Source of the DNA: Microbulbifer thermotolerans
GTDB taxonomy: Bacteria > Pseudomonadota > Gammaproteobacteria > Pseudomonadales > Cellvibrionaceae
Length of the DNA stretch: 64,000 nucleotides
Direction of reading: 5' to 3'
NCBI RefSeq assembly: GCF_900112305.1
Contig: NZ_FOKT01000008.1
Location: 1-64,000 of the forward strand
Below are positions 35,983 through 44,792 of the stretch, piece by piece. Every line of letters begins with the position of its first letter. Position 1 is the first letter of the stretch. The notes beneath the pieces were generated by a model, which saw nothing but the letters and a program-made list of their open reading frames with translations, had not been told where the DNA came from and made no database searches. A program made the translations under genes and the position numbers.

Positions 35983-36490
35983 AAACCCACCTATTGACCC
36001 CTGGCTGTTGCGTATTGAGACTTTTGTAGCGAGGCATGCTGCAGCACCGGACCCCGGTGGCCAACAGTAACTCTGCACCCTCCACTCGCCCCTTGACGCC
36101 AAGCCGTTCTCCGCGATACGCGGGTTGGCAAAAGAAGTTGACGCCAATATTGATAAGAATAACTCGGCCTTTGGGTTCTTCAAGGAACATGCTTCCCCTT
36201 GTTCAGCACCAATTGCTATTAAAAAAAGCGAAATTACAACAAGAGGATTTATCAGTGTGCAGTGCTGGGAAACAAAAAACCACTAGCTACGGCACTTTGT
36301 TCCCGGGAAGCTTCAGTGCGTTACACCCTGGGGGTGAAGATCCGCTTCAGCCACACCAAAAAGTTATCTGATAAAGCGACAGAGAAAATTCCGCGGGCTT
36401 TCCACCAGCCCTCTTTGCCAGCACACAGCGAAGGAGATAAGCGGGTGAACCAACACTCGCCCTGTCCACCCGCATAAGTATCCAGGGGCT
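35983..36490. other. Intergenic region without a recognisable gene
   Basis: About 500 bp between two minus-strand genes. A plus-strand open frame at 36036-36371 has no protein-like composition or ribosome-binding site. Nothing else is recognised; promoter elements for the gene at 35518-35982 must lie at its left. Confidence 0.5.
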
Positions 36491-36949
36491 CTACCCCTGT
36501 AGCTGAAACTGTTTTAAACGCGCCAGCAGGGGCGCGGCCTCGGACTCTTCCATCACAGCATCACAACCGCGCAGCTGCAGGCGGCCCTTGCTGTCCGGAC
36601 TGGCAAATATCAGGTACCGGGCGCCCTTTTCCAATTTCTTGTCACAGGACTCAAAGCCGAGCCGGAAAGCGATCAAACCATCGGCCTTACCCTTCCAGAC
36701 CCGCATGGAGGTGGCTGAATAGACGTAGCCAGAAATGGCTACCATGCCCGGTTCGGACAGGGCGTTATCCACATCCCGGTGAATAGCGTTAATCTGCACC
36801 TGCGCGACCAGCTCCGCTTCCGCAAAACGCTCAGCGAGCGTGTCACCGTTCTCAACCTGCGCCGCCGCAAAAAGGGGCGCGATCAACATCGCCAAACCGA
36901 GGAAAATTGCCCTTGCGGACAGGCGCCTTCCACTTCCGTTGTTATCCAC
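36491..36949 (-). CDS. Exported protein of unknown function, possible NTR-like fold
   Basis: A 152-residue protein with a signal peptide (LSARAIFLGLAMLIAPLFAA then AAQ). The mature part has the pattern of small secreted proteins with a conserved cysteine pair: AELVAQVQINAIHRD, SMRVWKGKADG, FESCDKKLEKGARYLIFASP and LQLRGCDAVMEE. The C...G.RYLIF...C arrangement recalls bacterial relatives of the tissue-inhibitor (NTR/OB) fold; this is a visual resemblance, not a firm assignment. The GTG at 36949 with GGAGG seven bases upstream is preferred to an ATG at 36982. It lies downstream of the OmpA-like gene, after its terminator. Confidence 0.65.
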   Translation of the reverse strand: MDNNGSGRRLSARAIFLGLAMLIAPLFAAAQVENGDTLAERFAEAELVAQVQINAIHRDVDNALSEPGMVAISGYVYSATSMRVWKGKADGLIAFRLGFESCDKKLEKGARYLIFASPDSKGRLQLRGCDAVMEESEAAPLLARLKQFQLQG

Positions 36950-36979
36950 TCCACGCCTCCTTATCTTGTCTTGCGCCCA

Positions 36980-37006
36980 CAAAAAAGGGCACCAGAGTGC
37001 CCTTTG
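36980..37006 (-). terminator. Rho-independent terminator after the OmpA-like gene
   Basis: On the minus strand AAAGGGCAC, loop TCTG and GTGCCCTTT form a 9-bp stem running into TTTTTT. It stands just after the stop of the gene at 37015-37665. Confidence 0.85.
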
Positions 37007-37014
37007 TTCCCGTG

Positions 37015-37665
37015 TTATTTGAGCGGCAACAGCTCCAGCTCCACCCTGCGGTTGGCTTGGCGGCCAGACTCTGTGTCGTTGCTGGCAATGGGGTAGCGCT
37101 CTCCGTAGCCCACCGCTTGCACGCGGCCTGCCGCAACCCCACGGCTGACAAAGAAGTTGGCAACGGAATTGGCGCGGCGCTCACTCAGTGTTTGGTTATA
37201 AACATCAGAACCTGTGCTATCGGTGTGACCACTGACGCGGATTGCGGTCTGGTCAAACTCCTTGAGTACCAGAATGACGGAGTCCAGGGTGTCATAGAAG
37301 TCGGAACGAATATCCGCGCGGTTGGTGGCAAAGGTAATGTTGCCCGGCATAATCAAACGGATGTTGTCGCCTTCACGCTGTACTCGTACGCCAGTTCCCT
37401 CCAGGCGTTGGCGCAACGCCATTTCCTGACGATCCATATAGTAGCCGATACCACCGCCGATGGCCGCACCGCCCAGTGCGCCGGTAATAGCGCCCTTCTC
37501 ACGGTCTTTTTTGCTGGCGGTAGCCGCACCGACGATGGCTCCCGCCACGGCACCGATACCGGCCCCCTTTGCGGCGTTACTGGTCTTGCTCTCCCCGGTG
37601 TAAGGATCCAGCGTGGTACAGCCTACCAGCGAGCCCAGTGCGAGAATTGCTACCATTTTTTTCAT
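37015..37665 (-). CDS. OmpA-family lipoprotein with glycine-zipper segment (YiaD-like)
   Basis: A 216-residue outer-membrane lipoprotein. The signal ends LGSLVGC (Cys16). A glycine-zipper region follows (AAKGAGIGAVAGAIVGAATA, later ALGGAAIGGGIGYYMDRQE), then a periplasmic OmpA C-terminal domain that binds peptidoglycan: ITFATNRADIRSDFYDTLDS, IRVSGHTDSTGSDVYNQTLS, RRANSVANFF and ASNDTESGRQANRRVELEL, with the Asp and Arg for diaminopimelate binding in place. It anchors the outer membrane to the wall. The gene stands alone with its own terminator and reads away from an AT-rich upstream region that probably carries its promoter. Confidence 0.93.
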   Translation of the reverse strand: MKKMVAILALGSLVGCTTLDPYTGESKTSNAAKGAGIGAVAGAIVGAATASKKDREKGAITGALGGAAIGGGIGYYMDRQEMALRQRLEGTGVRVQREGDNIRLIMPGNITFATNRADIRSDFYDTLDSVILVLKEFDQTAIRVSGHTDSTGSDVYNQTLSERRANSVANFFVSRGVAAGRVQAVGYGERYPIASNDTESGRQANRRVELELLPLK

Positions 37666-37884
37666 CTAAGACTCTCCTAACGCTTTTTTTCGATGAAATG
37701 TGTCGAGTGAGGGGAAGTATGCCGGATACAGCTGTCTGGCAGCTGAATCGCCCCTTCATTTCGGTAGCGAAGCCTATGGCGAAAAAGCAGGCACGTCTAC
37801 TGCTTACCGCTCAAATCTCGACGGCAGAAGTGTCAGGGATTGTTAAGATGCCGTCGACCCATACGCCACCCGAAGCGCGCTCTT

Positions 37885-38160
37885 TCTTCCACAAATTCTG
37901 TGGATAACTCTGTGCAAGAACCGCTTAATGTCAGCGCTAGCCAGCGAAATTTCTTACCCTTAGCGAATCGAACACTTTTTAACCTTTTTAAATTTTTCCT
38001 TATAAATCAGTAGCTTACGTCGTATTAAAGTGCTTTCGTACCACTTTGGCGCAAGCTGAGGATAAACACGCACAATTGCCAAATACATGTGGAAAAAATT
38101 TTGTCAATACTTGACTTCCAGGTGGGAAATAAATTTTTAAGAAAAATTTATGATTAGATG
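37885..38160. promoter_or_regulatory. AT-rich region with a cluster of DnaA-box-like sequences
   Basis: A perfect DnaA box TGTGGATAA lies at 37899-37907. TGTGGAAAA, also matching the TTWTNCACA consensus in reverse, lies at 38088-38096. One-mismatch sites lie at 37885-37893 (TCTTCCACA), 37911-37919 (TGTGCAAGA) and 38057-38065 (TGAGGATAA). Between and after them are AT-rich stretches (TTTTTAACCTTTTTAAATTT; AATAAATTTTTAAGAAAAAT). There is no coding frame from 37666 to 38414. It could bind DnaA, as a replication-related or titration site, or simply be a strong AT-rich promoter region for the OmpA-like gene. Confidence 0.35.
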
Positions 38161-38414
38161 ACAGTGGACTATAGCGTGCTGGTAATTAAGGTACGTTTGT
38201 ACCAATCAGAAATCCCCCTGGCGACTACTCATTCTGTCGTCTCCGCTTCCGCGCAGGGATAACACACGTGCCGAGTATCACGAGGCTGAAACTTTGCCCC
38301 CTCGGACACAGGCCCTGAGCGATGGGGAAGAAAAGATGCGTTTTCCCGCTATCCCCCCTTGGCCCGAGCGCGCGAAAGCGGCATAGCTCCCGTGTGAATT
38401 CAGCAGAAGATCCT

Positions 38415-38631
38415 AAGGAGCCTCAGATGAATTCACCTGAGCACAGTCGTTGGTTCCGGGGAGCTCAGGTAATGGGATGGATATTTCGAAAACGCACGAG
38501 CACTCTCCTGTAGCTCCGCCGGATACCTCCTTGTATCCGACGGTTTCGAAATATCCATCCCACCACCTGAGCTTCTCATTTGGGTGATATGTCTCTTTGT
38601 CGTCCAGGAGCCAATTAATCAGAGGCTCCCT
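38415..38631 (-). repeat. Full-length dispersed cruciform element, copy 5 (inverted, second subfamily)
   Basis: Ends AAGGAGCCTCAGATGAATTC and CCAATTAATCAGAGGCTCCC with CCTA/TATC borders. Reverse-complemented it is nearly identical to the copy at 33865, including the block with CTCCTGGACGACAAAGAGAC. It ends five bases from the slyX stop codon. Confidence 0.9.
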
Positions 38632-38635
38632 ATCC

Positions 38636-38863
38636 CTAATAGTGCGGCGGCTTTTCGTTCCGGCTACCGGCGCCACCTTGTATCTCAAACGTCAGATCCC
38701 GGTACTTTTCCGCCAGCTCACGCACTTGTGCCACCAGCTGCCGGATATCCGCATCCTGTGCGGCAATCACATCGTTGAGCTGCCCCAGGAGGTCCTCCTG
38801 GAAGGCAACGCGGCTCTCCAACTCCTCCACCCTCGCCGACAATTCCGCCATACGTTGTTCCAT
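38636..38863 (-). CDS. slyX: SlyX family protein
   Basis: A 75-residue coiled-coil protein, the usual SlyX size. The helix MAELSARVEELESRVAFQED leads to LLGQLNDVIAAQDADIRQL and the conserved tail ends KPPHY. Its function is unknown in all species; it sits near slyD in E. coli but is not required for that protein. The ATG at 38863 with AAGGG upstream is chosen over upstream frame extension that would run into the esterase gene. It is 14 bp after the serine-hydrolase gene and probably co-transcribed with it. Confidence 0.88.
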   Translation of the reverse strand: MEQRMAELSARVEELESRVAFQEDLLGQLNDVIAAQDADIRQLVAQVRELAEKYRDLTFEIQGGAGSRNEKPPHY

Positions 38864-38877
38864 AACCGTACCGCCCT

Positions 38878-40023
38878 TCACAACAATTGATACAGGTGTT
38901 CCACCAAACGCACCGAACGCCGATCCATAAACAGGCTTTGGCCCAGGCGCGTGGTGACATACCCGCAGCCGAGGCCCCGATCCGGATCGGCGAATCCGAC
39001 ACTGCCACCGGCACCGGGATGGCCGAAGCCGTGCTCGCCGCCAAAGCGCAGATCCGCAGCCCTGCCACTGAGGATATAACCGCAACCAAAACTCACTTCT
39101 GCTTGCAGCACCGCGTCGCGCCCGCGACTCTGTTCCCGCCCGGCCTCTTCCACCAGCACTTTGGGCAGAGTCCGCGGTTGTTCTGCAGCGAGATCCCCGT
39201 AGATTGTGGCCAGGTCACGGGCACTGAAGTGACCGTTGGCGGCAGGTATCAGTGCACCGCGCCACTCGGCACTGTTGGTGCCCATCATCAGGCTCATGGG
39301 ATTGGTAAAGGCCATGGCCACCGGACCCTTGCGATCCTCCTTGATCGCCCGGCCCACGGCATTCTCACGCAATTCAGGCAACGGCTGTTTGAGTGGCCCC
39401 ACATCCGCAATCCGGCTTGATTTATGGCCCACGGCGCCGAAGCCCCCATCCAGATCCAGGGTCCCCCCCAGCCCTTGCCGATACAGTTGCAGCAGTCCGG
39501 TGGCGGCGACACGCTCGAGCAGACCGCCGAGACTCCAGCCGTATAGGAATGGCGCATAGCCCTGCTTGCTGCCGGGCTCCCACCAGGGTTCGGTAGCAGC
39601 CACCTGGGCACAGGCCCCGGGCCAGTCATAGATCAGGCTGTCAGCAACCTTTTCGCGGAATGCCACCAGGCCCGCGCGGTGGCACAGTAACTGCCGCGCA
39701 GTAACTTGCGCCTTGCCGGCCGCGGCAAACTCAGGCCAGTAATCCGCCACTGGCCGATCCAGATCCAGCCTGCCCTCTGCCACCTGCTGCAGTACCAACA
39801 GCGCCAATACCCCTTTAGAAGAGGAGAAAACATTGGCCAGAGTATCTTCGGTATAGGGAGTTTCACCGTTGCGGTCCGCGCTACCCGCCCACAGGGACAC
39901 GACCAGTTCACCGTGCTGACGCACCGCAAAAGCTGCACCGCTGTCGCCGCACTCGCGGAAATTGGCGGCAAAGGTATCGTACAGCGGCTCCAAACCGGGG
40001 GCGCAAAAACCATAGATCTCCAT
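38878..40023 (-). CDS. Serine hydrolase of the class C beta-lactamase/esterase fold
   Basis: A 381-residue protein of the EstB/beta-lactamase-related family. The nucleophile motif SxxK is in LANVFSSSKGVLALLVL (near residue 68-71), the tyrosine motif in KQGYAPFLYGWSLG, and the third element near FGHPGAGGSVGFADPD (HxG in place of KTG). No signal peptide is seen, so it is probably a cytosolic carboxylesterase rather than an antibiotic-resistance lactamase. The gene precedes slyX by 14 bp and is divergent from the thioesterase gene. The substrate is unknown. Confidence 0.88.
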   Translation of the reverse strand: MEIYGFCAPGLEPLYDTFAANFRECGDSGAAFAVRQHGELVVSLWAGSADRNGETPYTEDTLANVFSSSKGVLALLVLQQVAEGRLDLDRPVADYWPEFAAAGKAQVTARQLLCHRAGLVAFREKVADSLIYDWPGACAQVAATEPWWEPGSKQGYAPFLYGWSLGGLLERVAATGLLQLYRQGLGGTLDLDGGFGAVGHKSSRIADVGPLKQPLPELRENAVGRAIKEDRKGPVAMAFTNPMSLMMGTNSAEWRGALIPAANGHFSARDLATIYGDLAAEQPRTLPKVLVEEAGREQSRGRDAVLQAEVSFGCGYILSGRAADLRFGGEHGFGHPGAGGSVGFADPDRGLGCGYVTTRLGQSLFMDRRSVRLVEHLYQLL

Positions 40024-40123
40024 GGGTCTCCATCCTGCGGGGTAAAATGAGGCGCAATAGTAGTTTCTTCCACAGCCCGGCTCAAATCGTTAGCATGGCG
40101 CCGAATCAACTGGGAACACAACA

Positions 40124-40588
40124 ATGAGTGAACAAAAGGCAATACAGGATCAGATCCCGGGCAACCACTGTTTCGGCTGCGGCCCGGAAAATGAACGGGG
40201 ACTGCGCATCAAAAGCTACTGGGATGGTGAAGATAAAACCCGCTGCGAGTTCCTGCCGCTCCCCCATCACAATGCGGGCCCACAGCAATACCTAAACGGC
40301 GGTATCATAGCCACCGTAATCGATTGCCACACGGTGTGCACAGCCATCGCCGATGCCTACCGGCAGGCGGGACGAGACCCGGGCACAGGAGACAAAATCT
40401 GGTATGCCACCGGGAAACTGGAGGTGAACTACCGCGCACCGGCAGCCATCGACAAGCCGGTCATTCTCGAGGCAACCATCATCGAACGCTCAAATCGAAA
40501 AACGCTGCTGCACTGCACCCTCTACAGCAGTGGACGCGTTTGCGCCACGGCCGAGGTGGTGGCAGTGCGGGTGCCGGACAACTGGTAA
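40124..40588 (+). CDS. PaaI/hotdog-fold thioesterase
   Basis: A 154-residue single hotdog domain, seen from the N-terminal NHCFGCGPENERGLRIKSYW, then YLNGGIIATVIDCHTVCTAI (the central helix with the active-site Asp region), TGKLEVNYRAPAAIDKPV and ATAEVVAVRVPDNW. Members hydrolyse acyl-CoA thioesters as dimers or tetramers. The CFGCG start is typical of a subgroup common in proteobacteria. It is a single gene, convergent with the ion-channel gene. The acyl substrate is not predictable. Confidence 0.87.
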   Translation: MSEQKAIQDQIPGNHCFGCGPENERGLRIKSYWDGEDKTRCEFLPLPHHNAGPQQYLNGGIIATVIDCHTVCTAIADAYRQAGRDPGTGDKIWYATGKLEVNYRAPAAIDKPVILEATIIERSNRKTLLHCTLYSSGRVCATAEVVAVRVPDNW

Positions 40589-40630
40589 TCCGGGCGCGGC
40601 AGTGCCGTAACGATAGCGCAAATGCGACGG

Positions 40631-41458
40631 CTACAGCTCCGCATGGAGGTCCTCCAACTTGTAGCCACAGTACTTACAGTACTCCGCATCCCGATCGTGC
40701 CCCGCCCGGCTGCAGTTATCGCAGCGGCGCAGACTGCGTTCCTGATGCAGCTCGGAAGCCAGTTCCGCGGTCACTATGCCGGTGGGCACGGCAATAATGG
40801 AATAGCCGATCAACATGGTCATGGAGGCAATCGCCTGCCCCAGCACGGTGTGTGGCGAAATATCGCCGTAGCCCACGGTGGTAATGGTCACAATGGCCCA
40901 GTAAACGCTCTTCGGGATACTGGTGAAGCCGTGTCCGGGGCCCTCCACCAGGAACATCAGCGCACCGAATATCACACACATTACCAGTACGCTGGCGTAA
41001 AAGACCAATATCTTGCGCCGCGCCAGGCCAAATGATCGCAACAGCACATTGGCATCGCGCAGATAACGCACCAACTTGAGCACACGGAATATGCGCAACA
41101 CCCGCAACAACCGCACAACCAGCAGATAGCTTGCTCCGGTGTACACCAGTGCCAAATAACTCGGTAATATCGCCAGCAGATCGACAATACCGTAAAAACT
41201 GAAGATATAACGGCGGCGCTCCACGGCACAGTAGATACGCAAGAAGTACTCGACGGTAAACAAAGCGGTAAAAAACCACTCGAGCGCAAAGAGGGTTTCA
41301 CCGTAACGGCCGGCAATGCGCTCCACCGAAGCCAGCAACACCAGCCCGACACTGACCAGGATGGCCCAGATCAAAAAAACATCGAAGTTTCTTCCGGCCG
41401 GTGTATCCGTACCGAAAATCACCTCATTGAGCCATTTTCGTCTACCTGTCAGTGCCAT
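40631..41458 (-). CDS. Voltage-gated potassium-channel-like protein with C-terminal zinc ribbon
   Basis: A 275-residue six-segment channel subunit. The voltage sensor S4 is RLLRVLRIFRVLKLVRYLRD, with a basic residue every third position; the selectivity filter TTVGYGD lies near residues 193-199 between the pore helix (SVYWAIVTI) and S6 (IASMTMLIGYSIIAVPTGIV). After S6 comes a short cytosolic tail with two CxxC pairs (RCDNC and YCKYCGYKL), a zinc-ribbon-like end. It should form a K+-selective tetramer in the inner membrane. The ribbon may serve assembly or metal sensing. It is a single gene, divergent from yciH. Confidence 0.9.
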   Translation of the reverse strand: MALTGRRKWLNEVIFGTDTPAGRNFDVFLIWAILVSVGLVLLASVERIAGRYGETLFALEWFFTALFTVEYFLRIYCAVERRRYIFSFYGIVDLLAILPSYLALVYTGASYLLVVRLLRVLRIFRVLKLVRYLRDANVLLRSFGLARRKILVFYASVLVMCVIFGALMFLVEGPGHGFTSIPKSVYWAIVTITTVGYGDISPHTVLGQAIASMTMLIGYSIIAVPTGIVTAELASELHQERSLRRCDNCSRAGHDRDAEYCKYCGYKLEDLHAEL

Positions 41459-41578
41459 GGTTCCTCCGGAAAAAACCGCACTATAGCGCCGGCGCCTTTT
41501 TACCGGAAGCGACAGGTGACAGACCCGGCCTGGTACCGTACCCTTGCGCGGTCGAAAACGGGTGAAATAGTGGTTGCC

Positions 41579-41902
41579 ATGAAAAAAGAAAGCCGCCTCG
41601 TCTACTCCACCGACCGGGGGCGCATCAAGGAAACGTCTAAAACGGAAATCCGCCGCGAGGGCGATGGCGTAGTGCGCATCCAGCGTGAAACCAAGGGGCG
41701 CAAAGGCAAAGGAGTAACCTGTGTGCGCGGCCTCGGCGGCACCGATGCAGAACTGAAGCTGCTGCTGGCGGAGCTGAAGAAACGCTGTGGCTGCGGCGGA
41801 GCTCTCAAAGACGGGGTGATCGAGATCCAGGGCGACAAGCGCAGCGAAGTCAAAGCCCTACTCGAGGCGAAGGGTTTCACAGTGAAGATGGCGGGCGGCT
41901 GA
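41579..41902 (+). CDS. yciH: SUI1/eIF1-like translation factor YciH
   Basis: A 107-residue protein matching E. coli YciH (108), the bacterial eIF1 homologue that discriminates against aberrant initiation complexes and non-AUG starts. The family core is KGRKGKGVTCVRGLGGTDAE, LKLLLAELKKRCGCGGALKD and VIEIQGDKRSEVKALLEAKG. The ATG at 41579 gives the family length; a GTG at 41516 would add an unlike leader. The gene stands alone between the divergent channel gene and the convergent M48-like gene. Confidence 0.92.
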   Translation: MKKESRLVYSTDRGRIKETSKTEIRREGDGVVRIQRETKGRKGKGVTCVRGLGGTDAELKLLLAELKKRCGCGGALKDGVIEIQGDKRSEVKALLEAKGFTVKMAGG

Positions 41903-41910
41903 AGCCGCCT

Positions 41911-44388
41911 CTACACCTGCTTCACCAAGCGCAGCGGGCGAATCTGCAGCGCCTGCTCTCTTTTCAGGCAGAGTTCCACCAACCGCGCCAACTGTATCCG
42001 GTAGTGTTCGTAAATGGCCGCACAGGCATTCTTGCTTCTGAGTTCCAGTGCCTGCAAAGCATCCACGAGTTCCTGGCGCCGCTGCGGCAGTGCCATTGAC
42101 GCAGTGTCACCCAGGCGCTCCCGCAGCGCCGTATCCAGGCCCAGAGCGCGCAGATCCGCGGAAGCCTTTACCGCTGTGAGGAGCCCCTCCAGCGCCTGCC
42201 CCGCCATTAAAAAATATTTTTGTACCAGTTCGCGCTGAGCGGCTTGGAGAGACAAGCGGTCGATCATCAGGCTAAGAATGTCCACGTAGCTCTCCAACTT
42301 CTCCAATCGCAGCGCCAGATCCGAATAGGCGCGCAATGCCGCAAGCTGCCGCTGGGCCGGCTGCCGCTCAGCTGCGGACATGGATTGTAGCGCGCGCTGC
42401 ACGCGCAAAAAGAAAACCCGGTGAATCTGCGTTAACTGTTGCTGCAGCTCTCCCCGCTGGACCCGGTTGTCGCGGATACATTCCTCCGCCGCCGCCGGCG
42501 TGGCACCGCTGAGGAAGAACGCCCGCGGATCGATCTTTTCCTGAATTTTGATCAGGCCTGTGCCCAGCTGCATGGCCGCGCCGCGTGCACGCAACTCCTC
42601 GCCGCGCTGTTCCAGCTCCCGCAGCTCGACCAGCTTGCTCCGCAACCAGTCAACCGTCTCTTGCAAATCCATCGACTGCATCGTCTCACCCGCGGGCAGC
42701 TCCAGCGCCAGGAAGCGGCGCGGGGGCATTTGATTGAAGTACTCTCCCAATACCTTTTGCGCCTGCTCCGCCTCCTTGCTGACGCAGAGCAGCTGCCGGT
42801 TTTCCACTGGGCGTGCCCCATCGGGAGCCACCAAAGCACTGACCGCCTCGGCAGCGGCCTCGGGGTTGTCAAACAACTTGCGGAAGGAAAAATCCCGCCC
42901 GACCAGCGGTTGCAGATTAAGCGCCTCGACCGCGGCAATACGGTCGTTGTCAGGCGGCTGGGTAACATCCCAGGCATCGCTGGTCTGCGCCATTGCCAAT
43001 TCGATATTGGAGCGGGTCTCGCCGTCGAGGTTGTTCAATATCCAGTGCACCGCCTCGGGGTAATCCCGCAGCCGCTGCCCTGATACCGATGCCTCGCGGT
43101 TGATTTCCGATACGAGCAACTCCGCGTGAATCAACTGGTGCCACTTTTCCGCGAAATGGGCATAGCCTTCGCTGCCGAGTATTTGCGCGGCCCAGGCATC
43201 GCCCCTACGCACCAACAGACGCGCAAGAGCCCCCGTCAACAGGCGGTGCCATTCACACAAGCGATCCACCAGGGGCAGTAGTACCCCACCACAGGCAGCG
43301 AAGAAAGTGTGTAGTGATTTGAGCCCACGGGGCTCCCCCTTGGGAGCGAGTATATGGCGCTCGTTTTCCAGCGCCCACTGCATTTGCTGCAGTCGCCGTG
43401 CGCTATCCAGTACCAGCCAAGTGGCAAGCCCGCTCAACTGGCCCCGGTAAATCCCCAGTGCCTGGGCGACCAGGGCCAGCATTTCACCACCACTCAGCGA
43501 GCGCACCGCTGCCAACCCGATGTTGAGAGGCAGTCGCTGGTGGCGAATATCCGTCAGCCCGGGCTGCGTCAGCACCTCTACACCGGCAGTTACGGATATG
43601 CGGTCCGCGACTGGCAGGCCGGCCTTTTCGGCCAACACCTCCAGTAAAAGGTATAAACCCGGCGCCTCCTGCCGCTTCAGCGGCACCGCGCGCCACTCCG
43701 GCTGCGCCAGACGCCGACCGGCAAAAAAAGGCCAGACGAAAAGTGCTGCGACAAATGCGGCCATCAATATCGCAAACAAACTACCGACAGCGGTGAGCGC
43801 ACTGAATTGCCCCGCAAAAACCGCCTGGGGAATCCGCCACAGCGCGCTTGCCGCGCCGTATGCACACACTCCCGCCAAAAAAACAAACAGCGCCGGAACC
43901 AGTGCCGCCGGGAAGAGCCCCAGCAACAGCTGCATTTTTTCCGCCGGAGACTCGCTCACGGCCGGTGACGCTTCGACAAATAGCGCATCGATCTGCGCTC
44001 TGGCACTGTCGCGTGGCTTCTCTGCCGAAGGCGCCGCCGCCGTAGGGGAGTCCGGCTTGACCCGCGCCGCTTTTTTTACTGACTGGGCGGAGGCTCGCGC
44101 CCGCCGCTTCTGCGCGAACTGCATCCGCGCAACCAGTGCTCGGTTATCAAACTTTCCGGCCGGAAACACCTCCACTTTGAGGCCGATTTGCTGCAGCCGT
44201 ACGCGGTATTCCAGCGCTTGTTTCGACGATAGTTGGTCCTTGATCACCCAACCCTTGAGCAACAACCTACGCGCCTGGGACAGAGGAATGGAAAAAGCCT
44301 GTGCCGCATCCCGCAGCACCTCCTCCGGCGCCCTGGCACGCAGCGTCTTTCCCGCGGAAACCAGCTGATATTTTTCCTGCCCGGACAT
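41911..44388 (-). CDS. Large M48-like membrane protein lacking the zinc site (pseudopeptidase)
   Basis: An 825-residue protein with a short N-terminal domain (KYQLVSAGKTLRARAPEEVL), a basic linker, two membrane segments (about residues 155-230, including LFPAALVPALFVFLAGVCAY) and an M48-like block. That block has the lead-in LKRQEAPGLYLLLEVLAEKA and LPLNIGLAAVRSLSGGEMLA, but HELGH is replaced by QALGI (VAQALGIYR), and the usual ExxAD ligand region reads RRGDAWAAQILG. Both zinc-binding elements are therefore lost. A long helical C-terminal half follows, with coiled-coil-like stretches such as LRELEQRGEELRARGAAMQ. The ATG at 44388 has GGGGAG upstream. It is probably a structural or regulatory protein; its role is unknown. 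Confidence 0.7.
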   Translation of the reverse strand: MSGQEKYQLVSAGKTLRARAPEEVLRDAAQAFSIPLSQARRLLLKGWVIKDQLSSKQALEYRVRLQQIGLKVEVFPAGKFDNRALVARMQFAQKRRARASAQSVKKAARVKPDSPTAAAPSAEKPRDSARAQIDALFVEASPAVSESPAEKMQLLLGLFPAALVPALFVFLAGVCAYGAASALWRIPQAVFAGQFSALTAVGSLFAILMAAFVAALFVWPFFAGRRLAQPEWRAVPLKRQEAPGLYLLLEVLAEKAGLPVADRISVTAGVEVLTQPGLTDIRHQRLPLNIGLAAVRSLSGGEMLALVAQALGIYRGQLSGLATWLVLDSARRLQQMQWALENERHILAPKGEPRGLKSLHTFFAACGGVLLPLVDRLCEWHRLLTGALARLLVRRGDAWAAQILGSEGYAHFAEKWHQLIHAELLVSEINREASVSGQRLRDYPEAVHWILNNLDGETRSNIELAMAQTSDAWDVTQPPDNDRIAAVEALNLQPLVGRDFSFRKLFDNPEAAAEAVSALVAPDGARPVENRQLLCVSKEAEQAQKVLGEYFNQMPPRRFLALELPAGETMQSMDLQETVDWLRSKLVELRELEQRGEELRARGAAMQLGTGLIKIQEKIDPRAFFLSGATPAAAEECIRDNRVQRGELQQQLTQIHRVFFLRVQRALQSMSAAERQPAQRQLAALRAYSDLALRLEKLESYVDILSLMIDRLSLQAAQRELVQKYFLMAGQALEGLLTAVKASADLRALGLDTALRERLGDTASMALPQRRQELVDALQALELRSKNACAAIYEHYRIQLARLVELCLKREQALQIRPLRLVKQV

Positions 44389-44792
44389 TGCGCGCTCCCC
44401 AGACAATAAGTGACAGGCAGTGTCACATTTGAACCGAATGAGCGGCGGAGCCTAATGGATTCCGCCAGCATAGGGTGAGCACTGGTTCTCAACGGAATGG
44501 CCACTGGCGGCGTTTTTTACAAAAGCCGGTGGGGCGCACAGATTCAAAGAGAAAAAAACCCGTCTTTACTGAGTAGCACGCCCCATGCACGACGTGAAAA
44601 TACACACGGAGAGGGGCTTCCCCATACGCCGCGCTGCTACACACACGCCTCTCTTTCGAGGAGCCCACATATTGATCCGCGCGCGCACTAAAGTAGATGA
44701 CCAGCGACCGCCTCCCCAACGGCTTGTATTGCCTGCCGGCGACCGGCAGAATTCGCCGCGAACCGCCCCAGGCAAAAAAAGGAAGCAACCCC
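44389..44792. other. Divergent intergenic region
   Basis: Four hundred bases between the M48-like gene and the S9 peptidase gene. No convincing gene; it must contain the two divergent promoters. An in-frame ATG for the S9 gene at 44697 lacks a ribosome-binding site. Confidence 0.5.

Noticed and set aside
37885-38160. Calling the DnaA-box cluster the chromosomal origin
   Set aside because: None of the usual origin neighbours is present and the number of perfect boxes is low, so only a regulatory region is listed.
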